64,000 nt of DNA from Rhodamnia argentea (lineage: Eukaryota; Streptophyta; Magnoliopsida; Myrtales; Myrtaceae). The DNA is taken from NCBI RefSeq assembly GCF_020921035.1, contig NC_063160.1, positions 17,325,095 to 17,389,094 of the forward strand. Direction: 5' to 3'. This document shows positions 1 through 13,600 of this stretch, piece after piece. Under the pieces are notes generated by a model, which made no database searches, was not told where the DNA came from, and saw only the letters and a list, made by a program, of their open reading frames with translations. The first letter of the stretch is position 1. Each line of letters begins with the position of its first letter. The position numbers and the translations under genes were made by a program.

Positions 1-2427
1 CGGTACAAATTCAATAAATTTAAGACTAAATTAATCCAATTAAAATGTTTAGGATTGAATTGATATAAATGCAATAAGTATATATATATTTTTTAACCTT
101 TCTCCTTGCGCATCACTCATGCCATCTTTCCAAATCCAATTACCGGCTTACAAATTATAAAAACCCATTGAAAATATTGCACAAACTTAGCCTACCGTGG
201 ACATAGTGATTTCCGGCCAGAATTGACCAAGATGACGACATTGAAATCCCGTGTAGAGGTTCACAATTAAGTTTGACAGAGTTGAAAAGTATAGAACTGA
301 ATTAACATTCGTAAAATGGGTTTTAAACCGATCGGGGACAATTCCCGCCCCCTCCCTGAATGGCTCTCATATTAAGGCCCACAACCGCAAGCACACATCA
401 CTCTTGTCGAAGGGGTTGAGTGACCAGTAAAGGCAAAGCGGGCCGCGAGAAGACTAGCCCAATAAGTCAGTGGTGACCATCCAACGGTCCGAGCAATCCC
501 CAAAGACATCTCGGCATCAGAATTCGAATATCGGATGTACCGTCGCGACACGGGACGATCGCATTTTCTAATCGGTCGGAATCTTTTTTGGTTTGGGGGA
601 AAGCCGAGAGAAGGTTGGGGTTGGTTGGACGAATCCGAATTTCGATTTGGGCATATAAAATCGGAGAAGTTAGGACAGGGGTTATATGATGCTGGGATCT
701 CTGGACCCCCCCGGCGGCCGCCCAACCAACCCACTTTGACGGCCATTCTAAATTTCAAGGTGGGGTCTCATTTAATGCTCTAATGCATGGTAAGGATGTA
801 AGAATGATAATCCAAAAGCTAATGTGGATTTCTTCGTTCTTTTGTTCTTTTTATTTTTTTCCGGAACTTGAAACTGCGAAAAGGTCGGATCCGCGAGGCC
901 GATAGGGTTTCTGTTTGACTCCGAGAGGCGAGAACTGAACTCCGGGGCTATTCTTATAATGGTTCGGGGATAGTATAGGCCTCGGCTATTTGACTCGCCG
1001 TCCTAGTTGCACGAAATGAATCCACAAACTGGTCTTGCAAAAACTGGAGGCAGCGTGGCATGCTGTACAATTTGCGTGTGTATGTATGTGCCCGTTGGCT
1101 TGCCAATTAGGCTCTCGTAGTTAATATAGCAAAGATTTGGGCCTTCTTAGCTTATGCGGTGATTTTAACTCTTCCCGCCTCTACACACACGCAAAAATGA
1201 AAAGGAATAAACAGATCGATCAAGTCGTTTTTGCCTTGGCATGTGAATATGCGAGGTCTGCTAAAAAAATCTCCAGTTTCAGGTTCAATTTCAATTCTGT
1301 CTTGATTTTTTTTTTTAATCTTTTGAAAAATTATCAATTTTAGATGTAATTTCAATTTTGTCTAGACAAAAAAATCTTAAACTTTAGGTTCAGTCTTAAA
1401 TTTACATCATGCATCACTGATTTAAGGCTCAGACCCATATATATCCAAAAAAAAAATTTGTCTAAAAATCAAATTTCATCCGAACTTTTTTGGTCTAAAA
1501 AAATCGATAATTTTAGATTTAGTCTCAAATTTACCTCTGAACACTTTTTTTCATAAAAAAAAAGGTTGGTAATTTTAATTCTAATCTTAAATTTGTCTCG
1601 AACTGCCTTTAAGAGGGGTTAGGCCAACCTGCGAGCGGAAGCAGTAGCCCCCCACACCTAGAATCGTGAAAACGAACTTGTCCCCCTCGAGTGCCGAGCA
1701 GACAGGCGAGCGATTGATTGATTGATGTGAGAGTCGCAACCAGGATTCGTAGCCGACCATCTCCGCGCATTTGGACCGCCGATTCATATGGACAAGCGTG
1801 CCCCTTCGCACGTGGCATCAGCGGGACCCACCACCCACTCCCTTAAAAATTAAATCCCCTCGCCCCACGTCACTTCCAAAATTAGGTGCGCACCCCCTTT
1901 TCAAGTATTAAAGGCCGACAAATTTCGCTATCATTAAAACATCCTTCGACCCAAAAAAAAAAAAATTTTCCTCTCAAATTTGATCGATCGTCTCTCCGCC
2001 TTCTAGCCATCTTTTTCGTACCATTGCTGCGATTAAAATTTTGTCATTCTGTTCAAATTTTTTTTTATTTTATGAAATCACATCCATGGCATCGATATCA
2101 TCTTTACATCATGTTAGGTTTAAAATTTGTAATTAGTATTTTTGCCCGGATCATCCTTGGTAAAGAATTTATAGCCCCTAATTATTTCATTCAACCTGAA
2201 AAAATATATATATCAACTCTACATATATTTCCAGTACACTAAACAGACAAAACTATATAATATGTACATAAATTCCCAAAAAAATGAACATAACTTATGT
2301 GCGTTATGTGCTGTATGCATGTTACAAAATCTCAAATCCCCAAAAGACGTCGTTGAGTAAACCAAACCGGCAAACCCATTAATTTAATTAAATAAATAAA
2401 AAAGAAAAAGCGAAATTGCGCCGGAGC
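1..2427. other. Gene-free AT-rich flank with repeat debris
   Basis: No credible gene is seen. The first 330 bases carry phrases such as 'ggattgaattgat' and 'gatttccggccagaattg' that recur, diverged, near 4970-5090 and 9015-9440, so they are fragments of a dispersed, probably Mutator-like non-autonomous repeat. Bases 1290-1600 are A/T-rich with loosely repeated 'ttaaatttgtc' phrases. Open frames here lack introns, family resemblance and codon bias. Confidence 0.5.
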
Positions 2428-3351
2428 TCAGAAAGGAGGAAACGTCCTCCCCAATCCGTTCACGTTGGCGAAGAAGCCGACCAGGCCTCGCCTGTACGGC
2501 AAGTACGACCTATGCTTGTCGCCTTCCTTCAGTGCTCTGTTCCTCACGTAGAACACCTCGTGCGCCGACGCCGCCGCCGCCGTCTCCTTCTCCTTAGCCT
2601 TGTTCCTCCTCCCCGCGACCACGACAGCTTGGTCGGACGGCGGGCTCGCCTTCTCCTTCGCTTCCCCTCCGGCCTTCGCGTCGCTGCTCCTCGACATGGA
2701 GCTCGACCTCGAGCTCGGCGTCAAGAACACGAACGATTCCTTCCCTTCGCTGTTGCTGCGGCGGAGCAGGTCGCGCAACCTCCACCGCTTCGAGCACGAC
2801 CCCGTCGAGCTGCTCTTCTTGCACCGGCTAGGCGACAGCGGCGAACCCGCCGGCAACTTCGGCGTCCACACGCAGTAGCTGCCCTCCGGTATCCCTTCCA
2901 GCTCGTCGGCTTCCGACGACGACGACGACGGAGGATCGCGATCTTCGACGAACAAGTCCTTCAACGGAATCCTTATCGAAGACACCGCACCTTCGCGGTC
3001 GTGATCCCGATCCGCCTTCGCTTCGCGGTCCGAAGCCCTGTCACCGCGCACGTGTAGAAGGTCTCGATTGAACACCGGGAAGACCGGGCCGATCTGGCCG
3101 CCGTTGATCAGGACCTCGTGGTGCTCCCTGACGAGCGAGACGAACTCGAAATCATCGTCCCCGGCCTCGTGACAACCGCCCCTCAAATCATTTCCCGAAG
3201 AAGTGGGCTCCGACTCGGAGGAGCCGCGTCCCTCGTCTTCGTCCTCAAGAGCGACCCGGTTAGCGACGTCGGCGAGCCGATTGGCGGAGTAGCTGTTGAA
3301 GCTAGGACACGCCGCGAGCTGCTCGCAGCTTTCCGGTTCGTTCGACGCCAT
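2428..3351 (-). CDS. DUF1645 family protein, intronless, 307 aa
   Basis: Plant-specific DUF1645 protein of unknown biochemical role; some rice members are reported to affect stress tolerance and grain length. Seen: an acidic N-terminus; the conserved block [20 protein letters not shown] at about residues 68-87 followed by [15 protein letters not shown] at 128-134; CVWTPK at 160-165; the family hallmark [19 protein letters not shown] at about 189-207; and a C-terminal block with [20 protein letters not shown] at about 280-299. Basic and serine-rich stretches suggest a phosphorylated, possibly nuclear protein (inference). The ATG at 3351 is the first in frame and lies about 110 bp from a TATA box. 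The gene is GC-rich, unlike its AT-rich flanks, and has no neighbour in an evident functional cluster. The long antisense frame at 2416-3057 is its shadow. Confidence 0.9.
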   Translation of the reverse strand: MASNEPESCEQLAACPSFNSYSANRLADVANRVALEDEDEGRGSSESEPTSSGNDLRGGCHEAGDDDFEFVSLVREHHEVLINGGQIGPVFPVFNRDLLHVRGDRASDREAKADRDHDREGAVSSIRIPLKDLFVEDRDPPSSSSSEADELEGIPEGSYCVWTPKLPAGSPLSPSRCKKSSSTGSCSKRWRLRDLLRRSNSEGKESFVFLTPSSRSSSMSRSSDAKAGGEAKEKASPPSDQAVVVAGRRNKAKEKETAAAASAHEVFYVRNRALKEGDKHRSYLPYRRGLVGFFANVNGLGRTFPPF

Positions 3352-3459
3352 CTTTCACCTGCGGATTCAAAAGAGCTGTACTCTCAGACGCTTCGTTTCG
3401 TCTGCAAGTGCAGAGGAATATGGAGAGATGGTAATGGACGGAGGAGGTGGTGATGGAGA

Positions 3460-3467
3460 TATTTATA
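3460..3467 (-). promoter_or_regulatory. TATA box of the DUF1645 gene
   Basis: On the minus strand the sequence reads TATAAATA, 109-116 bases before the ATG at 3351. Transcription would begin about 30 bases downstream, leaving a leader of roughly 75 bases rich in CT. Confidence 0.6.
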
Positions 3468-3804
3468 TGAGAGAGAGCGAGAGATATCGGGAGGGGCTTC
3501 TCGATGGACGTCGTTAAGGGGAAGAAAAGCGGGTGGAGAACACGCGAGTGGGGAGCGCGTGAGCTTCTAGAAGGACGGATTGATTGTCAATTGTCAAGTG
3601 AAATGCCAAAAGACCATTAGCGATGTCAAATTGTGTTCACACGCCAAGTTGTGCCTTGTTAAGTGCGCCTTGTTAAGTGCACCTTGTCGCTTAATCCCCT
3701 GTCCCTACCTTCCTCTTTAAGAAAATCAATTTTTCAATTCACTCGTCCATCCATGATCTCTAGTTTTCTTAAATAAATAACTTTTTATTTATCTATCTCA
3801 ATTA

Positions 3805-4008
3805 GATTCCGCTTATATCACGAAAAATAAATAATTTTAAAATATATTTTTAAATAATTACTTTTTATTATCGACAACATTTTATGTCCAAATGTTTTCG
3901 TGGATGGCAAAAATATTTTTCATTAATTTATTTTTGTAAGTAATGTAAACAAACAATTTAAGAAAAATATTTTAAAAATAATTTATTTCTCACGAAACAA
4001 ACAGAACC
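3805..4008. mobile_element. Tourist-like (PIF/Harbinger) MITE, TTA target duplication
   Basis: The element is 204 bp. The left end gattccgcttatatcacg and the reverse complement of the right end, ggttctgtttgtttcgtg, form imperfect terminal inverted repeats of about 40 bp. TTA flanks both sides (3802-3804 and 4009-4011), the target duplication typical of PIF/Harbinger. The centre contains the family phrase 'tgttttcgtggatggcaaaa', which recurs with small changes in the copy at 17361-17592. It has no coding capacity. Confidence 0.7.
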
Positions 4009-4011
4009 TTA

Positions 4012-6797
4012 ATATGTGAGTCGTCGAAGATAAGAATCGCGTAATCAAAACGATAAATTCCCTCAAGGGAACATAACCGTCAGAGGTAAGAATGTTTTGC
4101 AATTCCAATTTATTCGAAGTACTTGCCATTTCGTCTTCACCTTCGACCCACAAATCATTCGACGAAGGACTTGGCCACATGTGATTTATGAGAGCTCGCG
4201 GATGCACATGCGTATTTATATAGTCGTACGAGATGCATCGTGCCTAATTGAACGGTTCATTTCGATTGGGCCCACGTAGATAGATATTAATTCCAGGAAA
4301 AATTATGCAAAAAGCCGTAAATCTATTGCGCTTCAAATCTTTCGATTTTGTCAATTGAGTCCCAAACATCTTTTACGTTTTGCAAATTAATGCTTAATTC
4401 ATTTTGTAAAAAAAAATGAGTTGTTTCTGAAAAATGTTTTTCGGAAAGTCATTTTTTAGGAAAATGACAATATTTTTTAATACACGACATAAAATGACTT
4501 GGAAAATAATTGCCATATTTGGAATGTGCTTTTTTCATGATGGGATTGTTTCAAAAAATATGTTCCACTTTTGAATGTGTTAATGAGAGGAAAATGTTTT
4601 CCTTAGACTAGTTAATTTTCTACGAAATGAATGCCGAAAAATACTAAAAATATTTTCCCGAAAGTTATTTTCCGCGAAACAATTGGAATCTAAATCCATC
4701 CAATCAATTTTAGCTGAAAATCTTTGACATGAATGCCAACCTTCCTACCAATTTTTATAATCTAATTTTTTCTTCCTTTCTTTTGCTTTTTTTCTTCCAA
4801 GCCCGGTGAGGGTCGCCGACCATTTCTCGCTGGAATTGGTAGAAATAAAAAGATAAATGAAGAAAAAAAATAAAAAATTCAAAATATAAAAAATATATAT
4901 AATATTATTCTCATCGGTCTCGATTGTCCTACGTGACACTATCGACGTCCACATCGCCGATTTCTTGTTAAATTTGGCCGGATTGGCTCAACTATTAAAA
5001 TGTAGAAAGATTTAAAACTCAATTGACAAAATTGAAAGGTAAGATTTAGAAAGATTTAATACTCAATTATTAGAGGAATACACATGATCACTTTAGTGCG
5101 TACGAAATTAGGAATCACAAGGGGAGAAGGGAAGGGTAGCTACGGAGCATGACATTCTACTAGGATGATTGTTGCGGAGAGAGAGTTCGGACAAACGAAT
5201 CTCGATGCATCTCCTCCTGCGAGTTGAAACGCCTGTTGTGTTTTGTTGTGCGCGCACCTGAGCTTTGATCCGCACGTTATGTGCACTTGCAGTGTGCATG
5301 CATTCACACGTGCTAGACTTGTTTTAATTCGCGCATTTCACGTTCCCTCTCCTCATTTTCCGTTGCCTTTCCCTCCTCCCTTTTCTTTTCCCGGGATTTT
5401 GGATTTAATAAAATAAAGATTGATTTCTCGAATCAGTTCGAGTTTGGGTCGGATCGCAAATGTCCCAAACTTAATTACCATTTTGAATCATTTTCATGCA
5501 ATTAAAATCTAGCTACCTATACCCGACCCAACTCATATTGCTAAAGCACTCTAGTATTCAATTCAATTTAAAATAAATTATTTATTATAAATGTTTATTT
5601 TTCCGGCTGACAACCCATACCTAACCTGGCCGGCTGATGGCGGGGCGATAGGCGACCGAACTTTTAATTTGTAATGTAAAAGAATGAAAGAAAAAAGAAA
5701 TATAAAAAAGTTACAAATTTAAAAAATCTGAAATTAAAATATATATAATATAAAAAACCGTCGAAGAATGGGTTAAGATATGGATTTGTCTTTAAACCAT
5801 TTAGAACTCATATATAAGTAAGTTTACAACTCAAACCCATTAATAACCCATTTATTAAAACAAGATTTACCCAAATTTGACCCATCTCATTAAATATAGG
5901 TTTTTTTACCTCTTTTGATACCTCTAGTCTATCGTTTCAATTGGTGTAAGTGTAAGCGAGTGCAAGTAACTGGACTAGTTCGGTCAAAAAATCGAATAGA
6001 ACCGGCCTTATCGAGAGGCTCCAGGCTGGTCCACTCGGGGAGCGGATATGCCCTGGATGAAAAAATTGAAGTACCGGTCTTGACCAGCATGTTTCCCCAA
6101 TTTTATACCATGAAAGGCGATTCTAAAGCTGGTTCTACTTAATTTTTGAGCAAAACCGTTGATCGCTTTTTAGGATTTTATTTTTCACTTGTTTAAAAAA
6201 TAAAGGCCATATCAATAATAATATTCGAACTTGGAACCTAAACAAATTGTTCGAATTATAGGCACTCCTGAAACGGTAGTTGTCTAAAATGGGGACCGGT
6301 TTTCGGGGTCAATTTGAGAACCGGCCGATTCGATCCCTGATTTCAAAAGTTGGAACCGGCTCTTACGGGTCAAATAAATCCCAGGTGTGGAGCGTATTCG
6401 CTATTCACCGCTAAATGGATCGCTGGTGGAGCCGACAGCAATATGACGAACGTGCGAAATCGGGTTCAAATGTGAACCCGACTGTTTCCCCGCACGTGTA
6501 AGTAAGTACTCGGTTGAGTAGGAGTCACGGGGTTTCTTGCCCCCATTGATCTCCCCCTGCACGTGTGCCTCCAGTTTTACTCGCTCCAAAATCCATCAGG
6601 CCGTACACCTGGACGAGGAGTTCTCCTTCAAATGGGATCTCCACCGTTGATCACGTGACACCTAACCTCATCGGTTCATTCGAATTCGACACGCGTCCCG
6701 CCTGGCAGATCCGACCCGCATTGGGACATTCTCGACTTCATTGCCCGTAAATTTTACTGCAGCTGCATCACGCATGATCAACAAGAAGCCCTTACCG
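4012..6797. other. Gene-free stretch with several decayed transposons
   Basis: No gene is supported. About 4410-4693 is a foldback: 'gagttgtttctgaaaaatg' on the left against the complement of 'cgcgaaacaattggaatct' on the right, so probably another MITE. About 4745-5090 has the dispersed 'cgatttcttgttaaatttgg' repeat. About 5425-5930 has 'gggtcgga' and 'acccatttatta' phrases and ends in 'tacctctag', like the end of a hAT-type non-autonomous element. About 5960-6390 contains repeated 'accgg' phrases of another hAT-like repeat. From 6390 to 6797 I see nothing recognisable. Confidence 0.45.
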
Positions 6798-7483
6798 ATT
6801 TATAGCTTATATCGCTTGACCTAATTAATTAATTTGAAATAATTTTATTATTAATAATATTTTATATTTAAATATTTTTATTGACAATGAAAATACCTTT
6901 TAATCATGTATTTTTTATGCATGATACAAGCGATCTTTTTTTAGAAAATGGTTAATACCACGAAAAGCTCGAAATCGATACTTCTATGACAAATTTATTC
7001 CAAATTATTATTTTGACCACAAAAAATCTTCAAATTGGTATAGTTGTGATAAATTTAACCCAAACTAATACATCCGTGATAAGTTTACCATCTATTAGTT
7101 TTTGTTAAACTTAGCCGTTAAAGTATTAATTTGCATGACACGTGGCAATTGAAGGGTGTATCAGTTTGAAAATTTTCATGATATTAACCCAATTTAATTG
7201 AGGATAAATTTGTCACAATGTACCATTTTAAGTTTTTTTCGTCTTAAAAATAATTAGTTTATGGTAAATTTGTTATGGGTATACCAATTTAGGATTGTTG
7301 GTGGTTAAAAAAATAATTTAAGATAAATTTATCACAACCGTACCAATTTAGGGGTTTTGTAATAAAAAAAATAGTTTCGGATAACTTTGTCATAAGTGTA
7401 CCAATTTGATTTTTTTTTTCGTGATATTAATCCTTTAGAAAATGTTACTTAAGTTATTTATTTTTTGCGAAATAAACGGAGCC
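6798..7483. mobile_element. Tourist-like MITE, left end lost, split by another element
   Basis: Same family as the copies at 3805-4008 and 17361-17592. The left arm has 'cttatatcgcttga'; the interior has 'gatacaagcgatctttttt'; the right end 'gaaataaacggagcc' is followed by TTA at 7484-7486. The left terminal repeat is missing. The right arm is interrupted by a second element at 6950-7433, so this MITE is the older of the two. Confidence 0.65.
6950..7433. mobile_element. Mutator-like non-autonomous element nested in a MITE
   Basis: A 484-bp insertion with imperfect terminal inverted repeats: left ggttaataccacgaaaa, right (complement) ggattaatatcacgaaaa. It is flanked by a 10-bp duplication tttagaaaat at 6940-6949 and 7434-7443, a length typical of Mutator-like elements. 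The interior is built of diverged units of about 60-65 bp carrying 'taccaattt' and 'gataaatttatcacaa'. A second family member lies at 44532-44987. No transposase is encoded. Confidence 0.7.
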
Positions 7484-7486
7484 TTA

Positions 7487-10400
7487 CACTTTGCAATTAA
7501 GGTCGCAGATGGTAACGTTTTCGTTCTTGAGAACATATTTGGAACAAAAACATTTTTTTTATGTTTCTGTTACTAACTACGATTTTCGAGAACGGAAAAG
7601 CCTTTGACAAGTACAAAAAAAATTATTTTTTTCACTAAAAGGAAGGATTCGCAAATTGCGGCCAGCGGCCGCTTCAACTCCTCGCCGATGATGGTGCGTG
7701 GTGGTGGCTTGCATGAGTTCGCCCTCGAGTTGTTTCTAAAAAATGTTTCAAAATCCAAAAACAAGTTTTTTGTTTCTTTTTTTAACTCCAAAAGTATATC
7801 GGAACACTTTTGGAATAGAAATATTTTTCAGGAAGTGTTACCATATATATCCACAATTAATCTACTATAAAACTTGACATCTTCATGGATTATTTTTGGG
7901 GGGCCGGGGGGATTTTTCCTCCATCATTCGGCAGCCACCGTGGAAAAGAAAAAACGAGCAAGAAAGGACGGCGAGTGCGAGCTGTCACAGAGACTCCCTT
8001 TTCAAAGGGAAAGGCTTGCGGCTGCTTAACGCCGATGACGAACGAGGAACCTGAAAAGAAAAAACTCGTTTTTCCTGGGAAAAGTCCAACACGAACCTAC
8101 GAAGTTTTCTCGGGATCCAAACTTGCGGAAACCGAGGACAGGTGGCCCCCCCCCCCTCTCTCTCTCTCTCTGACTTTTCATTCTCTAGAAGGAAAAATCC
8201 CGGAAAACAAGAGAGAAACGAATTTAAAAAGTTGAGATCTTTCCGTCCGTGAGCACAGCCATGACGTCGATCGATTCTCGGTTTTGTTTTGGCGAGCAAG
8301 CAAAATCCCCGGCCAAGGAAAACCCGGGATTTGAAGCCCACGAACACGTTGACCTCGTTTGAGTTAATCTTTATTCAGGGCTTTTCGGGATTAGATTAAG
8401 ATGGGAAGGGATGAAAATATTTATAAAATAAAAAACAAGAAAACGAGACACCAACTCACGTCGAGGTGCCTCGTGACAACAACGTGGTACTTTGAATTAA
8501 ATGCTCCACCTAACTACTCCCCCAACCACATATGCACGCAAATCTTATTCGCCTTTTGATCCGTGCCTTGACGGCTACACTCACGATTTAAGATAAGGTC
8601 GTGCGGCTCCATTAGCAGCCATCTCGGCCCGCTTGCGTCGGACATGGCGGCGGTGGCAGCGGTGACAGCCGTGGCATTGGGGTGTCATGACGGCCTGGCT
8701 AGAGTCGCTTCTCGTGCTTCGGTTCCTTCCCCTTTTCGAGGCGTAAGCACGTACGACTTTTTTTCGAGCGTAAAACCAAGGTCGAGCGCGTTCGAGAGTG
8801 TCTTGCCAACGTTGGCCGCATTATCCGGTCTCGGAGTGTTCATGCTTGTTTGTATGGTATTTAGAGATCTAAAAGCTTATGGCACCAAACGATTCCCAAG
8901 TTGTCTATCCTTTAGGCAGGTCTTAGGAATCGGTCGGCCCGTTTCAATGAATAAGATGATTGCCTTTGCCAATTCAGCCAAAAAAAGGAAAGAAGAAGAA
9001 AAGTACAAAAAAAAGTCTTAAACTTATTATATTGATATCAATTCAATCTTAAACCTATCAATTGACCCAATTTAGTTTCGAATCTATCCGACCATTTTAG
9101 ACCACACATCGCCGACTTGAACATTGATCATCCTACGTGGCATGGTTTTTAATAATATCTTAATAATTTTTTTAGATATTTTTATTTGTTTAATTTTTTT
9201 GTCTTTCTTTCTTTCTTTCTTTTTTGCCGATGGCTTAGAAAAGGGGAAGAAAATAAAATAACATAAAATAAAATAAAAAAATCCATGTCAACTCCGATTG
9301 CACCAAGTGGAATTATGGTCATCCACGTCAACGATTTCCGATTAAAATTGGCCTGATAGACCGAATTGGTACCAATGCAAAAATGTTTCAGACAAAATTG
9401 GTGATATTGAAAAATTTAGGACAGAATTGTTATCACCACAGTACTAGGTTCATTTTTTTTTTTTTTTTTGTGGGTACTTTTTCCAAAAAAAGGAAGACAG
9501 ACGCGTTGCTGGGTGTGAACCAATCGTCAATCGTCAATCCTCTTTTGGCCAACATTTGCGGGTGCTTTAAAGCGACTTTCTTTCAATGTGAATTTTCCCA
9601 AGCTCAAGATAAAAGCGCGGGAGGCGAAAAAGGAATTCGAGAAGCAGTTGTCATCCGTTGACTTCCTTTCGCCGCCGTTCGAACGGGCCGAACTCCATGG
9701 ATTTTCGAGCTCCAGATCGGAATCTCTTCGAGTTGGTTGCTTGCGGTGATTTTAACTTACGTTGACGTTGAGAGAGCGGCGCAAGAATTTGAAAATCACG
9801 GTGGCGGGGTTGGGTGGGTGGGTGGGTGGGTCATGAGTCAAAGTCGCCCGTTCGTAAAGCACTGACAGCCCCCCAGCCACCCTCTCATTTCTTAAACTGG
9901 CTCCTAACCCCATCGCGGACTTTCCGTTCATACATGACGTATTGAATCGGAAAAAAGCGGTGCGTCGGGCGAAATTTAAGTTAGGCCGGCCGGCGATGCG
10001 AAATGGGAGCAGGAAGCGGCGGGTCGCGATGAATGGAGAACAGAGTTTAATTGCCTTCTTGGCTACAGAGAGAGCGCTCGGTTACAGAAGGGCGTGAGCT
10101 GTTTAAAGGACTCGAGTAGGAACTACATTGATATCGTCTTGTCTTGACAGATTTGTGTTAAAGCATTCGGGAAAGCGCTGAAAACACAGCAGCCTCTCAT
10201 GAATTAGGACACGCCACAAAGTGAAATTCAAGCCTATGGTCGTGATGGTCGTCCGTTCACCTGGATTGATCTCATCAGTTGAGCTGAAAACTCAAGACTG
10301 GGTAGCCAAATGGGTACTGAATGTTCTTAACATACATTCACAACCAGTGAAACTAACACCAGATGCCCAAAAATAGTAGTAGCATCCGGGAGTCTTTGTC

Positions 10401-10614
10401 GGTTGAGATCGAGTTTCATACAGGTGTTCTTTCTATACATGACAGTATGGGCCTTATATGGCAAATCTTGAAACTGATCTGGCCTAGGAACAAGCTCATT
10501 TTCAGGTCCTTTCTACTTGACTGCTATACTTTCTTGGAATTAAATACAGCATTTTTGCCGCATGCCTATGCAAACAACCAATTCTGTACCAAGTACAATT
10601 GAAATTACTCATTG
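7487..10614. other. Gene-free stretch downstream of the flippase gene
   Basis: About 7500-7850 is a foldback with 'atggtaac' near both ends and is probably a MITE. About 9010-9450 is a separate repeat listed below. The frame at 8644-9021 begins with a true ATG and has one hydrophobic stretch but no recognisable family, and I do not call it. Bases 9809-9832 contain (gggt)n, a possible G-quadruplex. The last few hundred bases before 10614 are probably the 3' untranslated region of the minus-strand ALA8 gene. Nothing else was seen. Confidence 0.4.
9010..9450. repeat. Dispersed repeat with long inverted ends
   Basis: The left part 'gatatcaattcaatctta' resembles the complement of the right part around 9370-9430, which reads 'ttggtaccaattcggtc'. 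The middle holds 'cacgtcaacgatttccg', also met in fragments near 230 and 4950. The arrangement suggests a non-autonomous Mutator-like element, but I could not fix its target duplication. Confidence 0.4.
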
Positions 10615-13600
10615 TCAGGACTCACTATGCTCCGTATCTTCCTTTAGATGCTTCAGTTTGTCCTTGGTCCCGATAGACGACTCGCCAGATGTCTTAGTCT
10701 CCGCACATTCTCGTTGTTTTCTTTGTATGAGGTCATGGGGCATGGGTTGAAGTCGTGTTTGGAAAGCTCTGTACGAGAAGTAAGGCAGCAGAGTAGAAAC
10801 AACCACCAGAAGAGTGGAGAGCCAATAGAGAAGACTTGGAGAAGTGGCCTCGAGAAAAACCATGTAAGCAGTTGTCGAAATTGTTGGTGAAATGTAACCA
10901 TAAATCAACAGGAATATGTACCAGAAGGCAACGCTGCTCCAAATGAAGAAATGCTGGATCCAAGTGAAGTAGTTAATGGATAAAGCCATTTGACAGTTGA
11001 CAGCCCATACAACACAGGTATACATGGTGACTCCGAGGACCTGAAAATCAGCTACTCTGCCGTCTCTCCTGAACGCCTGTTCAACCATCACATTGGTGGT
11101 GCAGAAGAAGATTATAATAGAACTGCCTACTCCGTTGGCCATCCAGCCAAGTATACGGGACCAACTGAAGAGGATATTCTGTTTTCCTTCTTGATATAAC
11201 AAAGGATACTGCATTGTGAGAAAGCAGTAGTTTAGTAAAAATATGGCCTTGTCCTATTCTACTGAAAACTTCATTGCACAGAGAGAGAAAAGAACAAGTG
11301 ACATTCCATGAAAATAAGAATACCGTGTGCCTCAGCTTTATAGGTTAGGGTCTTTCTCACTGTTATGGTCAAGTTCAGTTACAAGATGTACTTTTTTCAA
11401 ATTTTATTGCTATATCACTGGCCTCAAACAGCCATTCTATCAATCAAGTGTACTATGTACTTTAGGATATCGTCCTAGGTATAATACGAAAAGCAGATTC
11501 TTATAAGAATGCTGGGGATAATGCTTGGAGCAGACATGAACGCCAAATTTGACAAAGTGGTAAGGAATGAAAGCAAGTTGAAGTGATTGCTTAAACAAAA
11601 ACATCAGCCTATGCCCGAAGCAAGGACTAAAGCATTTTGTGCCATCTCTAGGTAATCATATCTGCAAAAATTTGCACCGAGGTATATCTTTTTGCTAAAG
11701 AATCAAAGTTCTTCCTAGCTTGGGAAATGGTACGGGACCAGACCGTACTAACTATCCATTCCTCACAGTTGAAATTATATGGCGCCGCTCATAGATAGAT
11801 TTGCATACCTCAAGGCAAAGGCATGCAGAAACATCCTGATCGAAAACCCCAAGAGCTATGACAGGAAGTGATGTAAAGAATACATTGTAGAATGACATAT
11901 CCCAATCATTGTAAGCAGGCTGACCAGAGAATGAAGCATAGGCCTCGAACCAGAACAGGGTAAGTCCAAATGCAATGTTCTTGTAGAAGAAGTAGCAAAT
12001 CTGCAATATTAAGAAAGAATGTAAATTACATATAGACCACAGACATGAGCAATCTGACCCTCCACTCCTATGTCCCCGAGATACAAGAAGATATTGCATT
12101 TTGAAGCGGACAGATGGAGCATTTCATTCGACTCAAAACATGATGCAAGTGGTACAAGACTTATCCCCCATGCCTTTGACTATATCTTAAACTTATATGC
12201 TGGTCATACAATCAGCATAAGTCTATGCAAACAACATAATGTCCAAAAAAAATGCGCACATGGATAAGCAAAGATCCAGAATCTGTTGCATACAATTTTT
12301 CCATTGTATCTTGTACCTTAAAAAATAAACTTAAGCAAGGTTTTTACCATCATTGCGATTCTCCTGTAACACCAATGGCCATGCACCAGTAAGAGACGTT
12401 CCAGAAAGCGGAATTGGGCTATTGCAAAATCACTTGCCATTACAGCCTGCAATCAGCAAAAACTTGGCTTCTGAGAAATCACTTGCTAAACAATCTGATT
12501 CAAAATATAAAATCCTGAAAAAATGAATGAGAAGAAATCGGAAGGCGACATAAATTATAGAGCAGCGATGAAGTCTACATGCACCAAAGCAAACAAGACA
12601 GAGGCACTACATGTAAATTATCTCGAAACTTAAGCTAGCTTTAGAGTAATCAGCCAACATATCAAACACTTGTATCCAAGATAGAGTTCTATTCTCAGGA
12701 ACAGGCAGAAGTCTATATCTCCCTAGTTGTAATTCAACTACACCACAATGGCACTTGGGAGGCCTCAGGAGGACAAACTTTCCATCATCTACTGCCATAT
12801 TCTGGATAGTTCTAGTGAACAGACCAGAATCCCAGTGAATCTGGAGATAAATTGGCCTTTGTCCGCCAGGGCCATCTAGTAATCCAAATTCCACAACAAG
12901 AAAAAGGAAGAAGCTGAAAGAACAGAAAAAAGAAAATGAACTCATCTTCCATACAATGAAAACCTTAAGATCCGAAATAGAGATCACAATCTGCTGATCA
13001 TACACCTCCCAGTAGCACATCCTTAGCAAACCACTATGATGGCAGGAAAATTTGCAGAGAATATGGTGGGAAATTTCACATATAGATGGCATAGTTCATA
13101 GGTATACCTGCATCCCTTCCACACCGCTAATGCCAACTCCGATGTCAGCCTCTTGAAGCATACTAACATCATTTGCACCATCACCAACTGATAACGTTGT
13201 TTTACCAAGTTTCAATTTTACCAATCTAGTAACCTGCATTTTTCTATCATATGTCTGAGAGATTATTCTTACACAGTTAAGCCAAACATTATGAAGCTTG
13301 CAATAACATCATGACCAGATACTTACAAGCGCTTTCTGCTTGGGTGAGGACCGGCAACATATAACAGAAGCACAATTGATTGCAAGATCCAGAAACATGT
13401 CCTCCAAATTCTTGGTAAGAGCAAAGTTCAAGGACTTTCCATCAATTATCAACCCAAACTCCATAGCATTTTCTTTTGCAGAAGTAAGTTGAGATTTTCC
13501 TCTTCTGATTTGCTTTGATATACTCTCCAGAGATGCCTAAAATGATTGACATTTGTAAAGGAAAAAGAACGACGAAAGAATATATCTTACATTAATGAAG

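Noticed and set aside
8644-9021. 125-codon plus-strand frame with a hydrophobic segment
   Set aside because: True ATG, but no recognisable domain, low-complexity tail and no promoter signal; too weak to call.
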